Origin: Isohypsibius dastychi
Taxonomy: Eukaryota > Tardigrada > Eutardigrada > Parachela > Isohypsibiidae
NCBI GenBank assembly: GCA_034696485.1
Contig: JAQIWT010000143.1
Location: forward strand, 1-32,004
Reading direction: 5' to 3'
Length of the DNA: 32,004 bases
A program made the translations under genes and the position numbers. Below are positions 20,321-30,545 of this stretch, in pieces; position 1 is the first letter of the stretch, and each line of letters begins with the position of its first letter. Under the pieces are notes generated by a model. It was not told where the DNA came from, made no database searches, and saw nothing but the letters and a program-made list of their open reading frames with translations.

Positions 20321-20551
20321 TAAGAAACGGAGGAGATGGAAGGTTTTTCCAACGGATGTGATTACTGCCCAGAAAATGACCACTTCAGCAGTGAGTGTTT
20401 GAATAACCCGCAAGGAGCTGGACCGTGCTATTTCTGAGGAGACTACCGCCATTACAGTTCAGTGTGCGTTGAATGTCCATGCCAGTTCTGCGGTGTGGAA
20501 AACGGTAGCCATTTCAGCTCACAATGTTCTGACAATCCCTCAAACACTTGA
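20321..20551 (+). pseudogene. CCHC zinc-knuckle remnant (Gag-like), with stops
   Basis: In one frame three zinc-knuckle-like units occur. C-D-Y-C-P-E-N-D-H-F-S-S-E-C fits CX2CX4HX4C. C-Y-F-stop-G-D-Y-R-H-Y-S-S-V-C has the second cysteine replaced by TGA (20435-20437). C-Q-F-C followed by H-F-S-S-Q-C has a longer C-to-H spacing. A TAA precedes them at 20321-20323. Such knuckles bind nucleic acid and are typical of retroelement Gag proteins, including invertebrate families, though cellular proteins also carry them. No reverse transcriptase is visible nearby. Confidence 0.6.
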
Positions 20552-20775
20552 GAAAATTTTCTTGCTGGTATTGATGACCGTAGCACATTTGAAGTGAATC
20601 GCCAACACAAATACGGAGAAACTGGTCATGCGAATACAGAAAGTTCTGCCTGATCACCAGTTCTCATGGATTTCATTGCACAGCTACGGAGGACAATTGG
20701 ACACACATCGCGACTCTTCGTTCCAATGTTGTCAGGCCTTGCGATTGGCCACTAGTATATAGAAAAGCCGCCACC

Positions 20776-20901
20776 ATGGATGCATCCGTATTTAGGCGCC
20801 GTTATTTGAAGCCCTGTCATATTACAGGCCGAGATTTTTGCCGTTATTCGAAGCCCTGTCATATTACAAGCCGGAATTCCCAACGATGTTTCAAGCCCTG
20901 A
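20776..20901 (+). CDS. 41-codon ORF built on a 14-residue repeat
   Basis: The ATG lies in GCCGCCACCATGG, a strong initiation context. The frame encodes a basic N-terminus and then a 14-residue unit (R-R-Y-L-K-P-C-H-I-T-G-R-D-F) repeated with changes (C-R-Y-S-K-P-C-H-I-T-S-R-N-S) and started a third time before TGA. The repeat reflects a 42-bp DNA tandem repeat. Whether it is translated is unknown; it may be chance overlap with a minisatellite. Confidence 0.25.
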   Translation: MDASVFRRRYLKPCHITGRDFCRYSKPCHITSRNSQRCFKP

Positions 20902-20924
20902 CATTCTTCAGGCCGACATTCCGC
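20798..20924 (+). repeat. 42-bp tandem repeat, three copies
   Basis: Units start GCCGTTATTTGAAGCCCTGT, GCCGTTATTCGAAGCCCTGT and AACGATGTTTCAAGCCCTGA. The first two are nearly identical and the third is diverged. The period is a multiple of three. Confidence 0.85.
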
Positions 20925-21364
20925 GTTTTCCACTGACTCTGCAAACTCCTGCTTCGTCGTGATTTCCGAATTGTTTGACTATTTCGTTCTTCAGCGCTCG
21001 TGATGTTGCCGAGGACGCCAACATATTAAAGGGGGAATTTTTACGTAAACCGACCAACAAGTAGTTCTACGAATCAAACAACACCCCAAAAGCTACAGCC
21101 GTCTCGCCATCATACATTCCAACTTGTCAAGATGTCACATTGCTTCTATTGTTCTTAGGATTGTCTGTCATAGCAAGTCACTCGATCTCTATATTTAAGC
21201 TCGATGTTCTTTCTCTTTCACATCAGTCTCAAGCAGTATCAATCAGTCTCATCAGCCTGGGTTTCCACTTTTATTCCTTATCATCGTTCTCAAGAATATC
21301 TTTCATTTGTTTTTCGGTCGTAACAGTCAACGGAAGATCGGACAGCAAAGCAAGACGTTTAGCT

Positions 21365-22157
21365 ATGCCTGTGGTTGCAAAAACACTCCATCTTGAGAAA
21401 ACCTTGCGGGAGCTTTCCCCGTCAATGGTTGCCAGGATCTTCGATGCGGTAGAACCATGCCCTTCGTTCATGAAGGATGTTCATCGTTCAATCATGCAGG
21501 GACTGACAGCGGACGCGGAAAATTTTCAGATCCCGAGAAGAAGCACCGATAGACCCACAGGGAACAAGCCTTACTGAAAGGTACATCCGCAGTCAGAAGA
21601 TCGAGCAAGAACTAGATGAGTTGTGTTCGGATTTCGCAACTCGGTTGGAGACATACCATACACTTGATGAAAAAGTCGTTCTTGTCTCCTCTTGTGTCAG
21701 TTTGTTCTTACTGATTCATCTTTTTTCGAACGGAAATGGACGGGTAGCAAAAACTCTGGCAAGTCTGATGGATAGAACGAAGATTCTGCTCATTATTCTC
21801 GAAACGGGTGAGAACCAAAAGAACTACCTTTAAACTCTGCAAGAGTCGAGGTTAATACAGAAATATCACGACACTTCACCCAGCGCTCTTTCCCTGCTAA
21901 TACTGGAAAATGTCCATGAAACGTTGCGATGTGTCTACTTCGCACTTGAGCTATCCGAAAAGTGCCCGTACGAATGGTGCTGTGATTGCAGCTATAATGT
22001 ATCAGACCGAAAATGTCATGATTTTCTTCCCTGGTATTGGAACATCCAAGGTTGGCTTAAAGAAGACAACAGGTCCTTTTTGAAACGTTTCTATCGATTG
22101 TCATACAAAATGAGCTACCAGTTCCAATATTTTCTTGGTTCAATGTATCAGATTTAG
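21365..22157 (+). pseudogene. Fic-domain protein (FICD/HYPE-like), altered catalytic motif
   Basis: Fic proteins transfer AMP to protein side chains; animal FICD modifies the ER chaperone BiP. Here V-V-A-K-T-L-H-L-E-K-T-L resembles the FICD inhibitory helix (V-V-H-H-T-L-A-L-E-G-N), with its glutamate kept and glycine changed to lysine. D-V-H-R-S-I-M-Q-G-L and, after a frameshift at the T4 run 21523-21526, F-R-S-R-E-E-A-P continue the fold. The core motif at 21717-21752 reads H-L-F-S-N-G-N-G-R-V-A-K, against the family H-P-F-x-D/E-G-N-G-R-x-x-R, so the catalytic histidine and phosphate loop are present but the Asp/Glu is Asn. TAA at 21831-21833 interrupts a frame that stays open to 22157. About 45 residues between inhibitory helix and core are missing. 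The TPR and membrane segments of FICD are not visible; start taken as the first ATG in frame. Confidence 0.7.
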
Positions 22158-22310
22158 GCGCATTTTTTTAATGTATCAGATATGAACACAATACGCTCAA
22201 GTATCAGATCTTAGCGCAGTACCCTTAAGTATCAGAAATCAGCGCACTCCTCTAATGTATCAGTGTGAAACGCATCACTCTATCGTATCAGATTTTAATG
22301 CAATACTCTG
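22142..22310 (+). repeat. About 29-bp minisatellite, six copies
   Basis: Units begin RTGTATCAGAT or AAGTATCAGA and contain GCGCA or a variant before a CTCT-like end, for example GTATCAGATCTTAGCGCAGT. Copies are diverged by several bases. The array overlaps the end of the Fic frame. Confidence 0.85.
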
Positions 22311-22749
22311 AAAATATCCGCCTCAAACACCTTCGAGAACGAAAATTAAAATTGGGATCCGATTCTTAACTAGACTCGAGTATGGTATAAATATTGTACA
22401 ACATGTCATCATTAAATCTTATTTAAGGAACATTTAAAAAAGCGGCAAAATAGAACATGGAAGTCGAAAAACACACTTATTCATCAGGTGGGATCATACA
22501 TCTAACATAATCAGATGATGATACATACGTTTAGGCACTGATACATGAGATTTTGAACGACGAAAAAATCAGTCACAAAAACGAGAACGTAGAGAATATC
22601 GCTGAGTGGGTACAGCTTCCGTCTTCTTGACTATAACACGTGGTCCTTTACCTGAAGTCTTTCGCTCCGATCTCTCCGACGCACCTTCTCGGGTCCGGCC
22701 TTGTCCGATGCGGTCGAAGAACGAGCCGGCATAGCATCCATGGTACGAT

Positions 22750-25484
22750 CATCTGTGTCGAGTGAGAAGGCTGCAAGGCGGAAATGACGACGTGCATTGC
22801 CACACTCGGCAATTAAGACGGCTGAGTTCGTTCTTCTCAGGCATGCTCAAATCAAGACATCCCAAACATGGATCCTGAGGGTCATGTGGAGGGGCTCTGA
22901 AGCAGCAGATAAGATGGACATTTGGTGATGGATCTGAACCCCCAATTTCTACCGAACTGGAATAACAGATTCAGATGAGAGGACGATTCTGATTAGACTG
23001 ATGAAGAAATTAGCTTACGTAATACTTAAATCGTCAGGGGCAAAGAACTTCTCCCAACCCGGTATAAAAGATGGGGTTGGAATGAAGATGAACTTCTCGG
23101 ATTGTGAATCCAGGTTATCGTCATCGTTATCTTCTCCGGATGTAGTAGAATCCCCCTCGCCGTCAAATTGGCTGACACCTCCTTCATCGATTGCTTTCTC
23201 ATCCTCCTCCAGATAGGTAAACGCAGGATAAACGACATTTACGATCATTGCTGGAACATTTCGCGCGTTGACATCTGAAATATCGAGAAATGAGAAAGCG
23301 CAGGTTACCTTTGTTGCCTCCCAAGGTCTGTTACAAGTTATTTCCCCCAGAATGTAGCATTTTTTCTTGGTCTCCTGGAAGTCAATTTCTTAAGTATCAG
23401 TTTGTGATCGTGATGTGAACTCTTACCACCGATTCCGTGATGATCACTTGCGAGACTCGTCTCCTCGATCAGATTTTCTTCGATAGTTTCTTGATGAAAT
23501 GTCTGGTCATCGATTATCAATCTGTGAGATGAAGAGACCCTCCCATCGTCAACAACCAGATCGTGATTTGGCTGACTCACATGAAATTCATCCTTAAGTA
23601 TCAGGAATTTTCGAACACACCCATGGGATATTTTTCCGGAGCTTACGTTTGGGAGAAGACCGTTGAACATTCTTTCTTTGCCAGATTGCTCTGCATCCCA
23701 ACTTCTTCAATTCGAGAGTAAGGATCTGACAGTTTTTGGGTACAACGTGGATATTCATCGCTATCAGCGATCGAGCTTAGAATATGACATTTCCGACCGG
23801 AAGATCCCGAACCAAAATATGGTATCACGTATCTACTGTAAAAAATAATTCATGAAATTGATCGCAACTCACCATCATCATTGTTTCCGTCTTCCATGGA
23901 CATGGGATCCTCTCTAGCGTCAGACGCTGATTGTGAAGGCATCGGGATTTCTTTGGATACCGCGGATGAGCCTGACCAATTTTTTCCAAAGGCTGGGTCA
24001 ACCGTTGCTAGAGTATCAACTGACTCAGCACCAGCTACGAATCCAGTGGTTCGACTGCGCTCAATCTGAGCTCGTTCGATCTGGAAACGCTGTTTCTCTT
24101 CCAGATTTACGCGCAAAGAAGGTGCTCCCATTTTCTGAAATCAATCAGTATATGAGAAATTACATCGAATGATGTGTTCTGATTCAATCATACCTTAGGA
24201 AACGTAAAGACGCCGTGCTGCGCCCCAATTCTTTATCTACCAAGTGCCAGCCGAAATCTGGATTCTCAGCCCACTCCTGTTGTTCTTTGAGTAGATCTTG
24301 GCGGGAACCAGTTGATAATTCAGACAGATTGATAAGAGCCGCTGTGGTTTCTCGATAGCCTCCTAACTGCTCCTCATTGTATTTCTCATGGAGATCCAGA
24401 ATCTGTAGCTGATTCTTTAGAGTTTTGGATATTTTCCGGTTCTCGAGATAAGCAATTTTCAGTCGGAGTTCATGTAAGCCAGGGACCATTTACTCTCTGT
24501 TCTTGATGCACTGGGAATAAAAACAGAATTAGACAAATCCTGTGTGGTGGTTGGTCTTGCTTACACTTTGACGTTCGCGAATGGCCATTTTCGAGATTCG
24601 AATCCATTGCTCATTGACAAAGTTAACCGCAATAGAAAACTGCCGAATTCAGGTTAACAACCTACCAACATACGTTTCTTCCCATTTACTGTTCAGTTTG
24701 TTCAGAATGAATCAACTTACTTAATGTGGGATATCGCAATCTATGACCACAATCTCTCCAGCATGTTGTATCAGCCAGTTCACCGTCACGCCATGAAAAT
24801 GAAGTTCCTCCAATGAAGCGCAGAATAGTTCCCTCTGGTCGAGATGCTTACATCCCTTCAGGGTGAATTCTAAAACGTAGATGTAAGTACTGACCAAAAG
24901 AACCAAGATTTCAAGAACGAACTTTCACAGTATTTCCTGTAAGCTGGTAGGTTCTCTCTCGTGATGTAGAAGTACAATTTCCGTCCAGGACCATGGTTGA
25001 TATTAATTGATGCTTCAAAACCAAGGTTCATTCTTATGTATCACTGGTGAATAACGTCATTTACTTACCCAGTTTTCCGATTTTGGTGTGCATGACCGTT
25101 CCTGTTTCCGAGAGCGAAATGTAAAACCATCCAGAGCTTATCCCGTCCCCAGAACAAATGTTCATGGAGATCTCATGATGAGCAGTGTTTGGCTCTCTAA
25201 ATGTCGAACATTGCCAGCAAGTTCTTGAAATGCCCTCCTGTTGCGTATCCGTCCATACGTGTGTGGAAAATAAACTGGCGAGATTTAACGTTTTTCGATG
25301 TGTCTTTTTTCTTGGATAACTTATACTCCTTTTCGGGGTTAGCACGTTTGGATGACGAAAGGGCAAATTTTTGAGCACCTAGGTGCAGCTCTCTCGGACT
25401 GGCATGCATTCTGTGCTCAGCTCCCGATTTCTGCTCAATATACAATGGATCAAAAGAGTGAAATTCGGAATAGCTCAGTTCCAA
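22750..25484 (-). CDS. Unrecognised multi-exon gene with an acidic C-terminal part
   Basis: Minus-strand exon-like frames, 5' to 3': 25484-about 25061 (Lys-rich, then F-I-F-H-T-R-M-D-G-Y, N-I-C-S-G-D-G-I-S-S-G-W-F-Y-I); 24906-24721 (L-E-E-L-H-F-H-G-V-T-V-N-W); 24489-24184 (coiled, L-E-N-R-K-I-S-K-T-L-K-N-Q-L); 24134-23881 (L-E-E-K-Q-R-F-Q-I-E-R-A-Q, ending D-G-N-N-D-D-G); a short exon with M-F-N-G-L-L-P-N spliced in phase 0 to about 23602-23432; then 23275-23018 (G-E-D-N-D-D-D-N-L-D-S, P-S-F-I-P-G-W-E-K-F-F-A-P). Several junctions keep phase (23645/23602, 23432/23275). Others need a single base at a homopolymer, for example the C4 run 24223-24226. A basic exon (about 22860-22700) may be the 3' end. 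I recognise no family; it may be two genes. The composition suggests a nuclear regulatory protein. Confidence 0.45.
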
Positions 25485-25616
25485 ACATGATTCATCCTGA
25501 TACTTTAAAAAACCCTAGTAGAACACATTTCTTTCATTTTAAACGTAATCTAATTTGATCCAAATTCTTGGTCTTATTCGTCAATTATTGGAAATCAAAA
25601 TTTCTGATGAAGAGAA

Positions 25617-26104
25617 TCAATCGCGTTGAACGAATTGCTGATATATTTTTTCAACCTTCATTTCTGAGCAGTAAATCCTTTCTGTTTTAATCCTGCCTCT
25701 ATAAGTTTTCCTACAGTCTGAGGTTCCCCGGTTGAAGCGTAGTGATAATGATGCGTGTAGACAGAGACATGATTTTCCGCATTCGTTTAACTCGACACAC
25801 GGATACTGAAGTTTCCATGTAGAGTGTCCTTCATCAATCCCTGTGACAATTGGTTTGGTAATCTTGTAGAAAACATCGTTCACTGGATAATCCACACAAA
25901 TAATCTACGTTCAAGAATTCACATTGAATTCCATAATATGCCGTACATAAGATGTATTTCGGCCTACCTTTGCCATGCCTTCTTTTCCGTATCGGGGACA
26001 TTTCTTAATGAGCAATTCTTCATGTCTTCCGTCGTGTAGCTCGGATTCCACGAATGTACGAGCAGTCTGCATGCATCATCATCCGTGAAGTTTGCAAACG
26101 CCAT
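25617..26104 (-). CDS. Unrecognised two-exon coding region, Cys-containing
   Basis: From ATG 26104 on the minus strand, M-A-F-A-N-F-T-D-D-D-A-C-R-L-L-V-H-S-W runs to a GTAGG donor near 25967. After an intron ending GAACGTAG, a frame with V-D-Y-P-V-N-D-V-F-Y-K-I-T-K continues. It is Cys-rich in the middle (Y-P-C-V-E-L-N-E-C-G-K-S-C-L-C-L-H) and ends at TGA 25617. The splice is one base out of phase, at a TTT run. No signal peptide or known domain is seen. Confidence 0.3.
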
Positions 26105-26287
26105 TTCCTTCAATAAGAATGCGATCAAAGTGTGGTGTGAATTATGTCTCCGCTTGAAACAATATCCAGTTTCGCTCTCGATGTTTTTCGATAGCATGCG
26201 AGAAATTGAATGGTGAAGTGATTCGGGAAGTGGGCAGTGCCAACCTTAACAACGGAGTGCTTCCCTGCTGCCTTGCAGTTAGGCTAT

Positions 26288-26377
26288 TACGTCTCCGCCA
26301 AAAAGAACTGCGCACTTCTCCCTATCGATTGACTGAGTGAGAAGCCCAAGTGTGCAGTTCTTTTTGGCGGAGACGTA
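26288..26377. repeat. Near-perfect 90-nt hairpin
   Basis: TACGTCTCCGCCAAAAAGAAC continuing to CTGC (26288-26311) is the exact reverse complement of 26354-26377, and pairing continues for several bases after one mismatch, leaving a loop of about 30 nt. The size fits a structured small-RNA precursor or the stem of a miniature inverted-repeat element. No target-site duplication is obvious. Confidence 0.85.
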
Positions 26378-27912
26378 CGTATTAGCTTCTTGCTCTATCT
26401 GAGGGCGAGTGCAGCTCAAGGCTACCTGCGTCTTTTTCGCATGAAGACTGGATCCAAAAATATTCAAAAATTCGCACTGGCGAATTATTTTTTATCTTTA
26501 TCGCTGTACAAAAATGTGAGAAAAAACTAGACAGTGTCAAAACATTCAATACGGGCATGACAGTCACTTTACATAATATTATTATTTGAGAATATCATGC
26601 CAGAGCTCCAGTTCCCCTTGCGCGTATCTGTGATTCAGGAATTTCTTGATTCGATCACTAGTCTTCTCTATACGGCGACGTCGTTCAGTTTTGATACTAG
26701 CTTGCCCTACGATGATACAATATATCAGTGATAATCCATGATATTTGAATAGGTTTTTTTCAGAGTTATACCGGCACAACATTCTGTTCCAGGGAACAAG
26801 TAACCATTATGGCTACTATTTACCAACAACATCCGGATTTCGGAGATTCTTCGGCCAACAGGCGGCAAACTTTACGTCCAATATATGAGGGTAATCGCCA
26901 CATTGTAGAAACCCCAAGTGTTTGATACATCTGATCTTTTTAGATTCTAGCTGTCTCAGTTTCTCCATTTTCCGGAAACAGTCCATTGAGTTCCGAATTA
27001 TGGAGTTTTTGAAAAATTTGGGGAAATTGCTGGACACTGTATGGCGTTTCCATCAAAAGACGATGAAATTCAGTCAAAACAAACAAAAGAATCCATCAAA
27101 CAACACTGTCTTGCAGCGTCAGACCAAGGGTCACCAGTGAGTGCTATCCATAAACTAAATTGGTTCATACTTGTTTGACTATTTTCATAACGTATGGGTG
27201 TGTGGTATGAAAGTCAAGCTGAGACAATGAGCTTGGTTGGATTTGACCCTGAAGATGGTTACTTACTTGACAGAACGCATTGTGCACTTTTGGTAGTTTG
27301 GGAAAAAACTGATGAAAGCTTGGGCTGAAAACTCAATCGCACCAAACTACATTATTCGCAACAAAATAAGGCTCCCGTGAACCCATATTCCAGGTTTTAG
27401 TGATATCGCCTGAACTGTGGGCGGTGTTTCACAAAATCAAGAGTTTTACTGTCAGAAAAATAATGAGCGTTTGTTGAAAAATTGACTCAAAGTGTTGCGA
27501 TTTGTTTTTCACGAGTAAACAGCGGCTGCAACATTGACGAGTCAGCTTTTCATGGATCAGCAACGACTATGAAAGGAAACCGACAACGCGAGCAAGTCGC
27601 AGTTCATTTCTTGAAAGCAAACAAAAATGTCTTCGTTAAAAAGTCCTTATTAAATTGTGGACACTGGAGGAAGCAGCAAACTCGACCAGCAACCTTTTCG
27701 GTTCCACTTCATCGCGCTGCTTTTGTTTTTGAAAAAAAATTTGCGCATTGTTACTGCTCGTGCAATGAAAATGTACGACAAGGTTCACTGAAATCTCTTG
27801 TCGTCTTCCTAATCGATTTCGTTTTTTGTCTGAAAAGTCGATTTTTATAGCTTATGTGTTAAGGAAAGGAAAGTTGTGTCCTGTATCAAATAAAATATCT
27901 TGATTTTATCGC
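26378..27912. other. Stretch without a recognisable gene
   Basis: Frames such as 27482-27850 (+) are open for up to 122 codons but show no clear domain. Given the ATPase remnant that follows, part of this may be decayed Maverick/Polinton sequence; a Walker A motif expected upstream of that remnant could not be found. Confidence 0.35.
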
Positions 27913-28380
27913 ATGTATCAGGGGCGATACGATGAGTTGCTAAAAGAGATATTCAAATCCTCCGTCATCGAAAGTATCCCAGAAAACATCTCAGGCATGT
28001 TTTGTTGACAAGAAAAACAACAATTTGACAATCATTGATGACCTTCGTCTCCAGTCGGGCTCTAGCGAACATATCGCGCAGCTGTCTTGCAACTCGGGTC
28101 GACAAAGTAACATGTCTGTTGTCTTTATTACTCAAAACTTGTTTTTGAAACAATCATTTGGCTCGGTCATACGGCTGAACGCAAAAGTCATCGTTTGCGA
28201 CAAAAATCCGCAAGTTCCACAACAACTGGCACTTATCGGCCGGCAAGTATTTCTTGGAAGGGCTCAGTTTTTTCAGCTAAGCTGTGGACAAATGCTTCTC
28301 ATACAGATTTGGCTACATTGTTCTGGATCTGTCGCATGCGAAAGATCCAGGATAATTTTTGCGAAATTGGGCTGACCGTG
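27913..28380 (+). pseudogene. Maverick/Polinton-type packaging ATPase remnant
   Basis: Polintons are large virus-like DNA transposons whose FtsK/HerA-type ATPase is thought to package DNA into capsids. The Walker B region reads L-T-I-I-D-D-L, followed by a sensor-like stretch S-V-V-F-I-T-Q-N-L-F, then R-L-N-A-K, K-N-P-Q-V-P-Q-Q and I-G-R-Q-V-F, in the order and spacing of the family. The upstream part (M-Y-Q-G-R-Y-D-E-L-L-K) is in another frame, with the break at the T4 run 28000-28003. A further frame change and in-frame stops follow near 28275-28345. No Walker A motif, integrase, DNA polymerase B or capsid gene is recognised nearby, so this is a decayed fragment. Confidence 0.65.
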
Positions 28381-30078
28381 ACTGTGGTCCTTGTTTAAGA
28401 TGGAAAACAGCAAAATCCTGGCCAACTTGGAAGTCCCTTTCAATTTTAGAACGAGGCGACGAGAAACACACGCATGCAATTTTGTCTCCCATTCATCCTG
28501 ATGTCCAAATATTGGGCAGCACAATGTTGGGCATATCGCTTCGGGAGAATGACATACTATCCGGAAGCCCTCAAGTTGCTTCTGCTCGCCCCGTTTGTGA
28601 CCTCAGCAGTTAATAAGAGACACTTCAAAGTCACCAACGTTTTTGATGTCTACCTGGCATGTTCTCTATTCCATGGAAATTTTTAAAATATTTGCTCAGG
28701 GAAGGCAACCTATTCGGCCTGGACGCATATGGCCTTTCGCGGTACCGGAACATTTTTTCACAACAGCACCATCAATATTTACTTATGACCAGGATAGGAG
28801 CTGTGGTATCACATTTCACGTGTGGCGTTCAAAAAGTGGAATAAACTTCTGGAAGGTAACTTGACTTTAGTTTTACCGATCTTGTAAACAATGTTCTTTA
28901 CCAGATGTTATCAACAACGAATGTAAACATCTGGACCAGTTAAAAGTTTACACGTTAAGCATTCATGACCTTATCTTTGAGCACCAAATTCTCATTGAGT
29001 TTCACATCCTGTATCCAGTAGAAGTTATGATTTTGGACTGCAACAATCCACACAAGGTGAAAACACAGACGCTAAATTCGTGAATAAACCCACAACAGGA
29101 TTTTGAAGGTTACTAATCTGGAAGTGTCGGTGTCCTTGACTGTGAACTTTCTCCATGGAGAATGGCTCCGAGAGCCAACGACGGCTACCAAATACCGCTT
29201 TCATGAACCTGCAAATTGTTTTCTGCGGGTTTTAACGGTGTATTATTACTGTCGTATTTTACAGTGTGTCAATATGAGTGGGATAAATCCAGCGATTGAC
29301 ATCAGTAACACCACTTTTGTCACGAATAATCAACGAGAATTTCAAAATGCTCTCACCATGCCGACCGATCGTATGTGGGAGTACATCAGTCGATTTGCTC
29401 GAGATAATATTTTAACAGGCAAAGCTGTCATTCTTGGAATATGCACATTGCAGAATGTGGAATCAGTGTTTTCACTAAGATACAGTTCTGTGCTTGCGAT
29501 GTTATTCTTTATTTGCAGCGGAAAGCATTGCGAATAAGCCGAATACGCGACCAAAGTCTACAACACCATAACGATTATCTACACGTGAGGGATCCTTGAA
29601 TTTTTGATGTTACGTAACTGTTGAACAGTTACACAGTTACAAGCCGTCACATAAGAAAGTAGGTCTGTCTCTGTCGTCGTTGAAAGCGTACCGGTGAGAT
29701 AGTTTCTGTGAATTATTCTGGTGTGTAGTGTCTCATCTGCTTCAGAATTCGATCGACGGCAGTTCATCGCAGAAAATCAAAAGCAAGAAGACGAAGAATG
29801 GACCGTAGTCAAAGTGGAGATAATCTGAAGCGTTCAAGTGTGATTTATGTGGTAGTTGAGTGAGTCAGCTTTCGTCTGTGCCGCGACATCGACTCCCTTG
29901 CCGTGATGTAAAAAATGAGGAAGTAAATAAGAACCATCCTTTTTCGCAATCATTGGTTGTGAATTTGAATGAAACAACTCCCATTGCCTCAAGCAGTTTG
30001 AATCAGGTCTTATGAAATGCACAAGTTAATCATCCATCAGTGTGCACTCTCATTTTATATCCGAATTCGACAACTACA
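28381..30078. other. Stretch with only weak coding candidates
   Basis: A frame from ATG 29275 (M-S-G-I-N-P-A-I-D-I-S-N-T-T-F-V-T-N) to about 29450 has polar, protein-like composition. A frame near 28640-28850 is also open. No family is recognised; they could be remains of the same Polinton-like element or host exons. Confidence 0.25.
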
Positions 30079-30216
30079 ATGCCTTCCATGCGGGCACTTC
30101 TTGCTTTTTTGTTGATGACGGTGATGGTTCAAGGTCGTATCCGCACTTGTCGGCGGTGCATACCCTATAGAGGCACACGCATAGATTCACGATTCATATT
30201 TTGGAGCAACAAATAG
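30079..30216 (+). CDS. Tiny secreted-peptide ORF, 45 residues
   Basis: M-P-S-M-R-A-L-L-A-F-L-L-M-T-V-M-V-Q-G looks like a complete signal peptide with a plausible cleavage site after Q-G. The mature part (R-I-R-T-C-R-R-C-I-P-Y-R-G-T-R) is short, basic and has two cysteines in C-x-x-C. TAG ends the frame at 30214-30216. It may be a small secreted peptide or the first exon of a longer gene. No family is recognised. Confidence 0.35.
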   Translation: MPSMRALLAFLLMTVMVQGRIRTCRRCIPYRGTRIDSRFIFWSNK

Positions 30217-30545
30217 AACTTTCTGGACCGAAATTTCCGGTTTACAATTTTTTCTTGACAATCATAAACTGGTGCTAAATTATATGCAATTATATATGCA
30301 ATTACATACAAATACTCATTAAAAAGAAACGGTTCAATAAATATGCTGACAAGATTCAAAATCAGCAACACAGAATAATTCACACAGAATAATATCAGTT
30401 ATTTGGAATCTAGCAAATCGATTGGAACATAATCCCTGAAGCAGGTCGTTTTTGCGCCTTACAACAATATTTTCATTCATTTTTGAAAGAATAGTACGCC
30501 GTGATGTTCCTCCTGGAATAATTCCGGCGTGTAAACGGTGAGCAA

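Noticed and set aside
21140-21364. N-terminal extension of the Fic frame with hydrophobic Ser/Leu-rich sequence
   Set aside because: It is low complexity (repeated CAGTCTCA/ATCAGTCTC) and precedes a possible CGTAACAG acceptor, so it is more likely intron than coding.
22142-22310. A CRISPR array at the GTATCAGA repeats
   Set aside because: The 29-bp units are contiguous and diverged with no spacer structure; this is a minisatellite.
27482-27850. A degenerate Walker A motif in V-N-S-G-C-N-I-D for the Polinton ATPase
   Set aside because: The essential G-K-T/S is absent and the distance to Walker B is too great to support it.
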